Source: Hyphomicrobiales bacterium (lineage in GTDB: Bacteria > Pseudomonadota > Alphaproteobacteria > Rhizobiales > Beijerinckiaceae). From it: a DNA stretch of 64,000 bases. How positions within the stretch are numbered: position 1 is the first letter of the stretch; every line of letters starts with the position of its first letter. The notes below the pieces were generated by a model. It made no database searches. It saw only the letters and a list, made by a program, of their open reading frames with translations, and was not told the DNA's origin. The translations under genes and the position numbers were made by a program. Positions 36,053-44,791 of the stretch are shown piece after piece. The DNA lies in contig CAKNFJ010000001.1 of assembly GCA_930633495.1 (NCBI GenBank), positions 62,001-126,000 on the forward strand, read 5' to 3'.

Positions 36053-39000
36053 TCAGGCCGCCTTCTTCCTCTCCGCGATCCGCGCCAGATCGGTCAGCAG
36101 CCGGCGCGTCGCCTTCAGGCGCTGCTCCACCGTGTCGAAATCGTCGATGAAGACGACGCGCATGTCGGGGCGCACCTTGGCCAGCGTGCCCTGCTTGGCG
36201 ACGAAGCCGACCAGCCCTTCCGGATTGGCGAATTCGTTGTTGCGGAAGGCGACGATGATGCCCTTCGGCCCGGCCTCGACCTTTTCGACATTGGCGCGCT
36301 TGCAGAGCGCCTTGATCGCGACGATCTCCAGGAGCTGGTTGACCTCCTCCGGCAGCGGGCCGAAGCGGTCGACCAACTCGGCGCCGAAGGACTGCAGCTC
36401 AGCATCATCGTCCATGGTCGAGAGGCGCTTGTAGAGGGTGAGCCTCAGCGTCAGGTCGGCGACATAGTGCTCGGGGATCATGACCGGCGCGCCGACCTGG
36501 ATCGCCGGCGACCATTGCGTCTCGGTCTCGAATTCGATGCCGGCCTTGAGCGCCGCCACCGCCTCCTCCAGCATCTGCTGGTAGAGCTCGTAGCCGACCT
36601 CCTTGATATGGCCGGACTGCTCGTCGCCGAGCAGGTTGCCGGCGCCTCTGATGTCGAGGTCGTGGCTGGCGAGCTGGAAGCCGGCGCCGAGCGTGTCGAG
36701 CGATTGCAGCACCTTGAGGCGCTTGTCGGCCTGCTCGGTCAGCTTGCGGTTGGCCGGCACGGTGAAGAGCGCATAGGCGCGCGTCTTGGAGCGTCCGACG
36801 CGGCCGCGGAGCTGATAGAGCTGGGCGAGGCCGAACATGTCGGCGCGGTGGACGATCAGCGTGTTCGCGGTCGGAATGTCGAGGCCCGACTCGACGATCG
36901 TGGTCGAGAGCAGGATGTCGTACTGGCCCTCGTAGAAAGCCGTCATCACGTCTTCCAGCGTGCCCGCCGCCATCTGGCCATGGGCGATGCCGACCTTGCA
37001 CTCCGGCACCTGCTTGTCGAGGAAGTCCTTGACGTCGGCGATGTCCTCGATGCGCGGCACGACATAGAAGCTGCGCCCGCCCCGGTAACGCTCGCGCAGC
37101 AGCGCCTCGCGCACGATCAATGGATCGAAAGGCGTGACGAAGGTGCGCACCGCAAGGCGATCGACCGGCGGCGTCGCGATGATCGAAAGCTCGCGCACGC
37201 CGGTCATGGCGAGCTGGAGCGTGCGCGGGATCGGAGTCGCCGAGAGCGTCAGCATGTGCACCTCGGCGCGCAATTCCTTCAGCTTCTCCTTGTGGGCGAC
37301 GCCGAAATGCTGCTCCTCATCGACGATGACGAGGCCGAGATCCTTGAAGTCGACGCCCTTGCCGAGCAGCGCGTGCGTGCCGACGACGATATCCATCGTG
37401 CCGTCCCGCGCACCCTGCTTCACCGCCTTGAGATCGGCCGAGCCGACGAAGCGCGAGGCCTGCCCGACATTGACGGGCAAGCCGGCAAAGCGATCGGCGA
37501 AATTGCGATAGTGTTGGCGCGCGAGCAGCGTCGTCGGCACCACGACCGCGACCTGCTTGCCGTTGAGCGCGGTGGCGAAGGCGGCACGCAATGCGACCTC
37601 GGTCTTGCCGAAGCCGACATCGCCGCAGACGAGCCGGTCCATCGGCCGCCCCGCCGCGAGATCGTCGAGCACCGCGTCGATGGTGTTCTGCTGGTCCTCG
37701 GTCTCCTCATAGGGGAAGCGGGCGCAGAACTCGTCATAGACCCCATCGGGCGGGATCAGCCGCGGCGCGTCCTTGAGCGCGCGGGCCGCCGCGATCTGGA
37801 TGAGCTTGCCGGCCATCTCGCGGATGCGTTGCTTGAGCTTGGCCTTGCGCGCCTGCCAGCCCCCGCCGCCGAGCCGGTCGAGCTGGACTTCTGTGTCCTC
37901 GGAGCCGTAGCGGGACAGAAGCTCGATGTTCTCGACCGGCAGGAACAGCTTGGAATCGCCGGCATAGTGGATTTCGAGGCAGTCATGCGGCGCGCCGGCC
38001 GCCGTGATCGTCTGCAGGCCGATGAAGCGGCCGATGCCGTGATCGACATGGACGACGAGATCGCCCGGCGCGAGCGAGGACAGCTCGGCTATGAAATCCT
38101 GCGGGCGCTTGGTCTTGCGGCGCGGGCGGACGAGACGATCGCCCAGGATGTCCTGCTCGCCGATGACCGCGAGGCGCCCGGCCTCGAAGCCGGTCTCGAA
38201 ACCCCAGACCGCGAGCGCGATCGTGCCGGGCTTGAGATCGAAAGCGGCGCGCAGCGAGCCGGTCAATTGCGTGCTCTTCAGGCCATGATCGGCGAGCACA
38301 TGCGCCAGGCGCTCGCGCGACCCCTCCGACCAGGCTGCGAGGATGACGCGCTTGCCCTCGGCCTCCAACGCCTTCACATGCGCGACGGCGGCATCGAAGA
38401 CGCCGCCGGCATCGGCGGTGCGCTCGGCCGCGAAGCTGCGGCCCTGCTTGCCGCCGAGATCGAGGATCAGCTTGCCCTCGCTGTCCGGCAATTGGAACGG
38501 GGTCAGGCTTGCGACCCCGTAGACGTCGATCACGCTGCGCCAATCTGCCGGCGAGAGGTAGAGCGCATCCGGCGGCAGCGGCTTGTAGGGAATGCCGCCG
38601 CCTCCGCCCTGCTCCAGCGCGGCCTTGCGGGCGTCGTAATAGTCCTTGATCAGGCTGATGCGTTCGCCGACCGCGTCCTCGGCCTGATGGTCGAGCACGA
38701 GCGGCACGTCCGGCAGATAGGTGAAGAGCGTGTCGAGCTTTTCCGCCAGCAGCGGCAGCCAGTGCTCCAGGCCGGCCGGGCGGCGGCCCTCGCTGACGGC
38801 CTCGTAGAGCGTGTCGTCGCGACCGGGCGTGCCGAATGTGGAGATATAGGACTGGCGGAAGCGGCGGATGCTCTCGCTCGTCATCTGCGCCTCGGACATC
38901 GGCACGAGATCGAGCCCGCGCAATTGCCCGGTGGTGCGCTGCGTCTCCGGATCGAAGGTGCGGATCGATTCCAGCGTGTCGCCGAAGAAATCGAGCCGGA

Positions 39001-39601
39001 TCGGCGCCGGCATGCCCGGCGGGAACAGGTCGACGATGCCGCCGCGCACGGCGAATTCGCCGGTCTCGCGCACGGTCGAGGTGCGCAGGTAACCGCTGAT
39101 GTCGAGCCAGCGCGCCAGCTCCTCGATATCGACCATGTTGCCGGGCGCAGCCGAGAAGCTCTCCGACGCGACCTTGCCGAAGGCCGGCACGCGCTGGAGC
39201 GCTGCGTTCACGGTTGTCAGCAGCAGGCGTGGCCGCTCGCCCGACTTGGTCTTGGCGAGGCGCGACAGCGTTGTCATCCGGTGCGCGACGATGGAAGGCG
39301 CGGGCGAGACGCGGTCATAGGGCTGGCAGTCCCAGGCCGGGAAACTCATCACCTCAAGATCGGGCGCGACGAATTGCAAGGCGTTCTCAAGCACCTGCAG
39401 GCGCTGGCCGTCACGCGCGATGAAGACGAGCAGCGCCGGCCCCTCCGCCTTCTTGGCGCGGGCGCGGGTCAGGTCGGCCAGCACGACGGCGTCGAAGCCA
39501 TCCGGCACGCCGGCAAGCGTCGGCTTGTCGCCACGGTTCAGCGCATCGAGCAGTCGGTCGAGCTGGGGCTTGGCGATCTGGCTGGGAGGAGGAATGCTCA
39601 T
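36053..39601 (-). CDS. mfd: Transcription-repair coupling factor Mfd
   Basis: 1182 residues, full length. The N-terminal UvrB-like module is followed by the RNA polymerase-interacting domain (ELSSLAPGDLVVHVDHGIGRF) and the superfamily 2 translocase with Walker A GDVGFGKTEVALRAAF, DEEQHFG, SATPIPRTL and QLRGRVGRS. The C-terminal TRCF domain follows. Mfd removes RNA polymerase stalled at DNA lesions and recruits UvrA. It starts with SIPPPSQIAKPQLDRLLDA. Downstream is convergent pcaG; upstream on the same strand is sdhE, and divergent recG lies beyond, a conserved trio. Confidence 0.97.
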   Translation of the reverse strand: MSIPPPSQIAKPQLDRLLDALNRGDKPTLAGVPDGFDAVVLADLTRARAKKAEGPALLVFIARDGQRLQVLENALQFVAPDLEVMSFPAWDCQPYDRVSPAPSIVAHRMTTLSRLAKTKSGERPRLLLTTVNAALQRVPAFGKVASESFSAAPGNMVDIEELARWLDISGYLRTSTVRETGEFAVRGGIVDLFPPGMPAPIRLDFFGDTLESIRTFDPETQRTTGQLRGLDLVPMSEAQMTSESIRRFRQSYISTFGTPGRDDTLYEAVSEGRRPAGLEHWLPLLAEKLDTLFTYLPDVPLVLDHQAEDAVGERISLIKDYYDARKAALEQGGGGGIPYKPLPPDALYLSPADWRSVIDVYGVASLTPFQLPDSEGKLILDLGGKQGRSFAAERTADAGGVFDAAVAHVKALEAEGKRVILAAWSEGSRERLAHVLADHGLKSTQLTGSLRAAFDLKPGTIALAVWGFETGFEAGRLAVIGEQDILGDRLVRPRRKTKRPQDFIAELSSLAPGDLVVHVDHGIGRFIGLQTITAAGAPHDCLEIHYAGDSKLFLPVENIELLSRYGSEDTEVQLDRLGGGGWQARKAKLKQRIREMAGKLIQIAAARALKDAPRLIPPDGVYDEFCARFPYEETEDQQNTIDAVLDDLAAGRPMDRLVCGDVGFGKTEVALRAAFATALNGKQVAVVVPTTLLARQHYRNFADRFAGLPVNVGQASRFVGSADLKAVKQGARDGTMDIVVGTHALLGKGVDFKDLGLVIVDEEQHFGVAHKEKLKELRAEVHMLTLSATPIPRTLQLAMTGVRELSIIATPPVDRLAVRTFVTPFDPLIVREALLRERYRGGRSFYVVPRIEDIADVKDFLDKQVPECKVGIAHGQMAAGTLEDVMTAFYEGQYDILLSTTIVESGLDIPTANTLIVHRADMFGLAQLYQLRGRVGRSKTRAYALFTVPANRKLTEQADKRLKVLQSLDTLGAGFQLASHDLDIRGAGNLLGDEQSGHIKEVGYELYQQMLEEAVAALKAGIEFETETQWSPAIQVGAPVMIPEHYVADLTLRLTLYKRLSTMDDDAELQSFGAELVDRFGPLPEEVNQLLEIVAIKALCKRANVEKVEAGPKGIIVAFRNNEFANPEGLVGFVAKQGTLAKVRPDMRVVFIDDFDTVEQRLKATRRLLTDLARIAERKKAA

Positions 39602-39629
39602 CGGTACGCTTCAGTTCTGACTATCGCTT

Positions 39630-39757
39630 GTCATTCCGGGGCGCGCCGCAGGCGCGAACCCGGAACCCACGACTGGGTGCTACTGCGGTGTTCGGTTGCA
39701 AGCGGCTCACCCGGTCGTGGGTTCCGGGTTCTTCGCTGTGCGAAGCCCCGGAATGAC
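39630..39757. repeat. Family A intergenic palindrome, copy 2
   Basis: A 128-bp element with outer GTCATTCCGGGG and CCCCGGAATGAC arms, inner CGGAACCCACGACTGGGTG and CCGGTCGTGGGTTCCGGG arms, a GCGCGCCGCAGGCGCG stem on the left and CTTCGCTGTGCGAAG on the right. It lies between sdhE and mfd, which run in the same direction. Confidence 0.9.
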
Positions 39758-39780
39758 GCCGAAGGGAGCGGGCCGAGCCC

Positions 39781-40077
39781 TCACACATGAATCGGCTTGT
39801 CGTGATGGTGGAAAGCCTTGAGCTTGCGGAAGAGTTCCGTGTCGTAGTTTTCCGGTACCGGGGCCTCGCCGGTTACCCAGCTCAGCAGGTCCCGGTCGAG
39901 CACCTCGATTAGCCGTTCGAACTCGTCAAGCTCGGCATCGCTGAAACCGGCGATCGCATCGTCGGCGAAGCGGCCCATGATCAGGTCCATCTCGCGCATG
40001 CCGCGATGCCAGGCGCGGAACAGGATCTTGCGGCGGCGCGGGTCGAGATCGGCGCTGGAGCGGGTCGAGCCGGACAT
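39781..40077 (-). CDS. sdhE: FAD assembly factor SdhE
   Basis: 98 residues with the conserved RGxxE motif (WHRGMREMDLIMG) that promotes covalent FAD attachment to SdhA, plus the family's FERLIEVLDRDLLSWVTGE helix. It assists succinate dehydrogenase maturation. It is divergent from recG (142 bp between starts) and upstream of mfd. Confidence 0.93.
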   Translation of the reverse strand: MSGSTRSSADLDPRRRKILFRAWHRGMREMDLIMGRFADDAIAGFSDAELDEFERLIEVLDRDLLSWVTGEAPVPENYDTELFRKLKAFHHHDKPIHV

Positions 40078-40219
40078 GGGAACCTCGGGGATAGCGCAAT
40101 GATGAAGGGGCCGGCCCAGTCGCGGAGCCTGCCTGCGGCAGCTATATAGCTATTCGACCCGGCGAAGTCAGCGGCCGAACCGCCGCGCCCTTCGCGCTCC
40201 TGACAATCGCAGAGACCTC

Positions 40220-42319
40220 TTGCGCCCTTCGATCCTCGATCCGCTGTTCGCTGCCGTCACGACGCTCTCAGGCGTCGGGCCCAAGCTCGGCAAGGTTCTC
40301 GACCGGTTCCTCGGCGACGAGACTCAGGCAGCGCGCGTTGTCGACCTGATGTTCCATCTGCCGACCGGCGCCGTCGACCGCCGGCCGAGCCCCTCGATCG
40401 CGGATACGCCGATCGGCGACATCGCGACCTTCACCGCCCGCGTCAGCGAGCATCGCCCCGCGCCTGCCGGCAAGAAGGCGCCCTATCGCATCATCGTCGA
40501 GGACGAGACCGGCGACGTCACGCTCGTCTTCTTCCACGCCGATTCGCGGCATCTCGCGCAGACCCTGCCGGTCGGCGCCTACCGCCTGATCTCGGGCAAG
40601 CTCGAATTGTGGGAGGGCATGCGCCAGATGGTGCATCCCGAACGCATCCTCGATCCCAAGCTCGCGGCCACCCTGCCCGCTTTCGAACCGGTCTATCCGC
40701 TGACCGAAGGCATTGGCGGGCGCGTGATGATGCGGATCGCGCAGGCTGCCGCCGAACGCTGCCCGGAGATGCCTGAATGGCAGGATCCCGCCTTTCTCAC
40801 CAAGAGCGACTTTCCAACCTTCCACGCTGCGATAGAGGCACTGCACCACCCGGTCGACCGCAAGGCGGCCGAGGGCGACACCGTCGCGCGCCGCCGGATC
40901 GGCTATGACGAATTGCTGGCGAGCCAGATCGCGCTCGCACTCGTGCGCCGCCAGCAGAAGAAGATCGCAGGGCGCGCCACCACCGGCGATGGCGGAATTC
41001 GCTTCCGTATCCAGTCCGCCCTCCCCTTCGAACTGACCGAGGGCCAGCGCAAGGCCATCGCCGATATCCATTCCGACATGGCGAAGCCCGAGCGGATGCT
41101 GCGGCTCCTTCAAGGTGATGTGGGGTCCGGCAAGACGGTCGTGGCGCTGATGGCGATGGCCGCCGCCGCCGAGGCCCGACGGCAATCGGTTTTGATGGCG
41201 CCGACCGAAATCCTCGCCCGCCAGCATGCCGAGAGGCTGGCACCTTTGGCCGAGAAGGCGGGATTGAAGCTCGCCTTGCTGACAGGGCGTGAGAAGGGCG
41301 CCGGCCGCAAGCAGGTGCTCGCCGGGCTGGCCGATGGCTCGATCGACATCGCCGTCGGTACACATGCGCTGTTCCAGGAGGGCGTCGCCTTCCATGACCT
41401 CGCGCTGGCCGTGGTCGACGAGCAGCATCGCTTCGGCGTGCACCAGCGCCTGCTGCTCGGCTCCAAGGGCGAGGCCGTCGACGTGCTGGTGATGACCGCG
41501 ACGCCGATTCCCAGGACCCTCTCGCTGACCTGGTTCGGCGATATGGATATTTCGATCCTCTCCGAGAAGCCGGCAGGCCGGAAGCCGATCGTGACCCGCG
41601 CGATCTCCTCCGAGCGCTATGACGAGGTCGTCGGCGCGATCGGCCGGGCGGTCGAGAGCGGCGCGCAGGCCTATTGGGTCTGTCCGTTGGTGCAGGAATC
41701 CGACACGCTCGACGTCGCCGCCGCGCAGGAGCGATACGAGGCGTTGCGCGAGATCTTCGGCGCCAAGGTCGGCCTGCTGCACGGCCAGATGCCCGGCCGC
41801 AACAAGGACGCCGCCATGGCCGCCTTCGTCGCCGGCGAAACGCGCATCCTTGTCTCGACCACCGTGATCGAGGTCGGCGTGGACGTGCCCAATGCCAGCG
41901 TGATGGTGATCGAGCATGCCGAGCGCTTCGGCCTCGCCCAGCTTCACCAACTCCGGGGCCGCATCGGGCGCGGTTCGGCCGCCTCAACCTGCCTCTTGCT
42001 CTACAAGGGACCACTCGGCCCCATCGCCGAGGCGCGCCTCACCATCATGCGCGAGACCGAGGACGGCTTCCGCATCGCCGAGGAGGATCTGCGCCTGCGC
42101 GGCGAGGGCGAGGTGCTCGGCACCAAGCAGTCGGGCTCGCCCGACTGGCGCATCGCCCGCCCGGAGATCGACGGCGACCTGCTGGCGGCGGCGCGCGACG
42201 ATGCGCGATTGCTGATCGAGCGCGATCCGCAGCTGGAGACGCCGCGCGGCCAGGCGATTCGGGTGCTGCTCTACCTGTTCGAGCGGGATGTCGCGATCCG
42301 ATTGCTCAGGGCGGGATAG
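40220..42319 (+). CDS. recG: ATP-dependent DNA helicase RecG
   Basis: 699 residues: an N-terminal wedge/OB-fold domain (RVSEHRPAPAGKKAPYRI) followed by SF2 helicase motifs GDVGSGKTVVALMA (Walker A), VVDEQHRFG (DEQH), TATPIPRTL and QLRGRIGRG (motif VI). It remodels stalled forks and Holliday junctions. The start is a TTG giving RPSILDPLFA, and no earlier ATG fits. Slightly short of the 690-700 norm at neither end, so it is complete. Confidence 0.96.
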   Translation: MRPSILDPLFAAVTTLSGVGPKLGKVLDRFLGDETQAARVVDLMFHLPTGAVDRRPSPSIADTPIGDIATFTARVSEHRPAPAGKKAPYRIIVEDETGDVTLVFFHADSRHLAQTLPVGAYRLISGKLELWEGMRQMVHPERILDPKLAATLPAFEPVYPLTEGIGGRVMMRIAQAAAERCPEMPEWQDPAFLTKSDFPTFHAAIEALHHPVDRKAAEGDTVARRRIGYDELLASQIALALVRRQQKKIAGRATTGDGGIRFRIQSALPFELTEGQRKAIADIHSDMAKPERMLRLLQGDVGSGKTVVALMAMAAAAEARRQSVLMAPTEILARQHAERLAPLAEKAGLKLALLTGREKGAGRKQVLAGLADGSIDIAVGTHALFQEGVAFHDLALAVVDEQHRFGVHQRLLLGSKGEAVDVLVMTATPIPRTLSLTWFGDMDISILSEKPAGRKPIVTRAISSERYDEVVGAIGRAVESGAQAYWVCPLVQESDTLDVAAAQERYEALREIFGAKVGLLHGQMPGRNKDAAMAAFVAGETRILVSTTVIEVGVDVPNASVMVIEHAERFGLAQLHQLRGRIGRGSAASTCLLLYKGPLGPIAEARLTIMRETEDGFRIAEEDLRLRGEGEVLGTKQSGSPDWRIARPEIDGDLLAAARDDARLLIERDPQLETPRGQAIRVLLYLFERDVAIRLLRAG

Positions 42320-42363
42320 ACGGTTGTTGACCTGTTTATCACGGTGACCTCGCGCCACACGAT

Positions 42364-42494
42364 TGTCATTCCGGGGCGCGCCGTAGGCGCGAACCCGGAA
42401 CCCACGACTGGGTGATACATTAAATGCCCGGTTGCAGGGGGCTCACCCAGTCGTGGGTTCCGGGCTCTTCGCTCCTCGAAGCCCCGGAATGACA
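42364..42494. repeat. Family A intergenic palindrome, copy 3
   Basis: A 131-bp element with TGTCATTCCGGGG and CCCCGGAATGACA outer arms, in the same orientation as the copy at 39630 and nearly identical to it in both inner arms. It lies 45 bp after recG and 119 bp before the broken AraC gene. Nothing else is seen in the 293-bp gap. Confidence 0.9.
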
Positions 42495-42612
42495 GTTGTG
42501 GTTTTGGCCAGACGCGATCGGACAATTGATCGCGCGGTTTAGCCCCTCAGCAATCCCGATCAAGCGCGGCCATCTTGCCTGCGCCATGGTGCCGGCGCTT
42601 CGTGGAGAGAAC

Positions 42613-43446
42613 ATGGACCCGGTCAAGGCCGCCATCTGGTGCATCGAGAGCCGCTTCGCCTCCGATCTCACGCTCGACGAGATCGCGGAAGTCAGCGGCG
42701 TCTCGCGCTTCCATCTCAGCCGCGCCTTCGGTGTGGCGACCGGCCGCTCGGTGATGCGCTAGGTGCGCGAGCGCCGGCTGTCTGAAGCGGCGCGGCAACT
42801 CGCCGATGGCGCGCCCGACATCCTCACGGTCGCGCTCGACTGGGGCTATGGCTCCCACGAAGCCTTCACCCGCGCCTTTCGCGAGCAATTCGGCGTCACG
42901 CCCGAAGAGCTGCGCGCCCGGCGCGACCTGTCCTCGCTCACCCTCGTGGAGCCGCTTTCCATGCACGACATCGCCCCCACTCCCATCGCAGAACCGCGCA
43001 TCGTCACCGGCAAGCCGCTGCTGATCGCCGGTTTCGACGGCCATTTCTCGATGGACAACACCCAGGGCATCCCCTTGCTCTGGCAGAAGATCGCCCCGCA
43101 TTTCGGCCATATCCCCGGCCAGCGCGGCTATGTCGCCTATGGCGCGAGCTACAATTGCGACGAGTTCGGCGCCTTCGACTATATCGCCGGGGCCGAAGTC
43201 TCCTCCTTCGGCGGGCTGCCGGAGGAATTCGCGCGCTTGAGCGTGCCGGAGCAGCTCTGCGCCGTGTTCGAGCATCGCGGCCACATCACCGGCATCGCGC
43301 AGACCTACAAGGCAATCTGGCAGGACTGGCTGCCGAAATCGGGACGCGAGCCCGCGATGGGCGTCACGCTGGAGCGTATGGACGAGCGCTTCGACGGCGC
43401 GACCGGCAACGGCACCGTCGAGATCTGGGTGCCGCTCAAGCGTTGA
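42613..43446 (+). pseudogene. AraC-family regulator with effector-binding domain, interrupted by an amber codon
   Basis: From the ATG at 42613, the first 49 codons encode an AraC HTH start (IWCIESRFASDLTLDEIAEVSGVSRF, split here). A TAG at 42760-42762 falls exactly where relatives have Tyr in the SVMRYVRERRLSEAARQL-type run, and the frame continues without shift to 43446. The remainder completes the second HTH (WGYGSHEAFTRAFREQFG) and a GyrI-like effector-binding domain (IAGFDGHFSM, YDEF-type region, VEIWVPLK). A single TAC-to-TAG change explains it. Restart at the GTG at 42763 would give a protein without the first HTH. It overlaps convergent DUF502 by 11 bases. Confidence 0.8.
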
Positions 43447-44164
43447 CCGGTGGTTTCGCTTCGAGCTTCGGCTTGCCGTTCTGTTCGCCGGGCTGGATCA
43501 GCCCGGCCGACATGATCAGCTTGGCGCCGTCCTCGACCGAGATCGAGAGTTCCACCACCTCGCGCCGTGGCAGGTAGAAGAAGAACCCCGTGGTCGGGTT
43601 CGGCGTGCAGGGCAGGAAGACGCCGATCTGCTCGTCGCCAGGCTCCTGGCCCTCCGGCAGGCGCCCGGCGATCTCGGGCGCTGCCTCCTGCGCGATGAAG
43701 ACGATCGACCACATGCCGGGCTGCGGAAACTGCACCATACCGACCTTGCGGAACGAGGTGCCCGATTGGGAGAAAATCGTTTCGAAGACCTGCTTCACGC
43801 CTTTGTAGAGGCTGCGCACCACCGGCATGCGATCCAGGATCGCCTCGCCGGCATTGATGAGCGAGCGCCCGACCAGGTTGGCCGTCAAGAAGCCTAGCAA
43901 CGTCAAGCCGACCAGTGCGATGACAAGCCCGATTCCGGGGACCGGATACGGAAGATAGGCGTCTGGCAGGTAAGAGCTCGGGATGAGCGGCTTCACCAGC
44001 CCGTCGATCAGGTTGATGAACCACCAGGTCACCGACGCCGTGATGGCGAGCGGCGCGGCGATGACGAGCCCGGTCAGGAAATAGCGGCGTAAGCGTGCGC
44101 CCCAGGTCGGGCGCAGGATTTCCGTCGGCAGCACGAGGCGCGGATCGGGTGGGCCGGCTGTCAT
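43436..44164 (-). CDS. DUF502 inner-membrane protein
   Basis: 242 residues with two transmembrane helices (YFLTGLVIAAPLAITASVTWWF and GIGLVIALVGLTLLGFLTANL) and then the DUF502 domain: RMPVVRSLYKGVKQVFETIF, FRKVGMVQFPQPG and FLPCTPNPTTGFFFYLPR. Function is unknown; the family is widespread in bacteria and plant plastids. The ATG at 44164 is chosen; an open frame continues 35 codons upstream with an Arg-rich, unconserved sequence. It lies near recG and glmS, a conserved neighbourhood in the order. Confidence 0.88.
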   Translation of the reverse strand: MTAGPPDPRLVLPTEILRPTWGARLRRYFLTGLVIAAPLAITASVTWWFINLIDGLVKPLIPSSYLPDAYLPYPVPGIGLVIALVGLTLLGFLTANLVGRSLINAGEAILDRMPVVRSLYKGVKQVFETIFSQSGTSFRKVGMVQFPQPGMWSIVFIAQEAAPEIAGRLPEGQEPGDEQIGVFLPCTPNPTTGFFFYLPRREVVELSISVEDGAKLIMSAGLIQPGEQNGKPKLEAKPPVNA

Positions 44165-44292
44165 TCGTTTTCCCACCCCACCGGTGCGACCTCTCACCCG
44201 CTTGCGGACGCGACATTGCGCCGTGATATGACACGATAAGCGCGGCAGCGGTATCGGCCAGCCCCGCATTTAGGACAAGCAAGGACGAGGCC

Positions 44293-44679
44293 GTGAGCGA
44301 GGACGATCAGCCGCGACGCCGATGGTCACGGCCGTTGCTCTTCGCCGCGGGCTGGGTCTTCACGGGGCTCGGCGTCGTCGGGCTCATCCTGCCGCTGATG
44401 CCGGGCACGATCTTCCTGATTGCGGCGGCGTGGTGCTTCTCGCAATCCTCGCCGCGCTTCGAGGCCTGGCTCGTCGGCCATCCGAAGCTGGGCCCGCACG
44501 TCCTGCGCTGGCGCGAGACCGGCGCCATCGCCCGCCGGGCGAAGTGTCTCGCCTGCGGCTCGATGGCGCTGAGCTTTTTCCTGCTGACGCGAACGAGCGC
44601 GCCGCCGATCGCTCTGGCGACGACGGCGCTCTGCCTGATCGGCGCGGGGGCCTATGTGGCGAGCAGGCCGGAATCCTGA
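44293..44679 (+). CDS. DUF454 (YbaN-type) inner-membrane protein
   Basis: 128 residues with hydrophobic segments at about 14-45 (GWVFTGLGVVGLILPLMPGT, then IFLIAAAWCFSQS) and near the C-terminus (IALATTALCLIGAGAYVAS). The LPxxPGTIFLIxAAxCFxxSSPRF pattern is the DUF454 signature. The start is a GTG. Function is unknown, although members are often next to haem or respiratory genes. It is divergent from DUF502 (128-bp gap) and convergent with glmS. Confidence 0.82.
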   Translation: MSEDDQPRRRWSRPLLFAAGWVFTGLGVVGLILPLMPGTIFLIAAAWCFSQSSPRFEAWLVGHPKLGPHVLRWRETGAIARRAKCLACGSMALSFFLLTRTSAPPIALATTALCLIGAGAYVASRPES

Positions 44680-44690
44680 CGGAGTGCGCC

Positions 44691-44778
44691 ATGCTCGGGC
44701 CTGACCCGAGCATCTCGTGACGACGAGGTTCTGATGCCTCCTCCGGTCGGAGATTCTCGGGTCGAGCCCGAGAATGAC
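44691..44778. repeat. Family B intergenic palindrome, copy 3
   Basis: The left arm ATGCTCGGGCCTGACCCGAG (44691-44710) and right arm CTCGGGTCGAGCCCGAGAAT (44756-44775) are inverted with a few mismatches. The element sits in the gap between the convergent genes DUF454 and glmS. Confidence 0.85.
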
Positions 44779-44791
44779 GCCCCCTAAGCCT

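Noticed and set aside
36467..39790. A 1,107-codon plus-strand open frame over mfd
   Set aside because: Antisense shadow of full-length Mfd; no recognisable domain or ribosome site.
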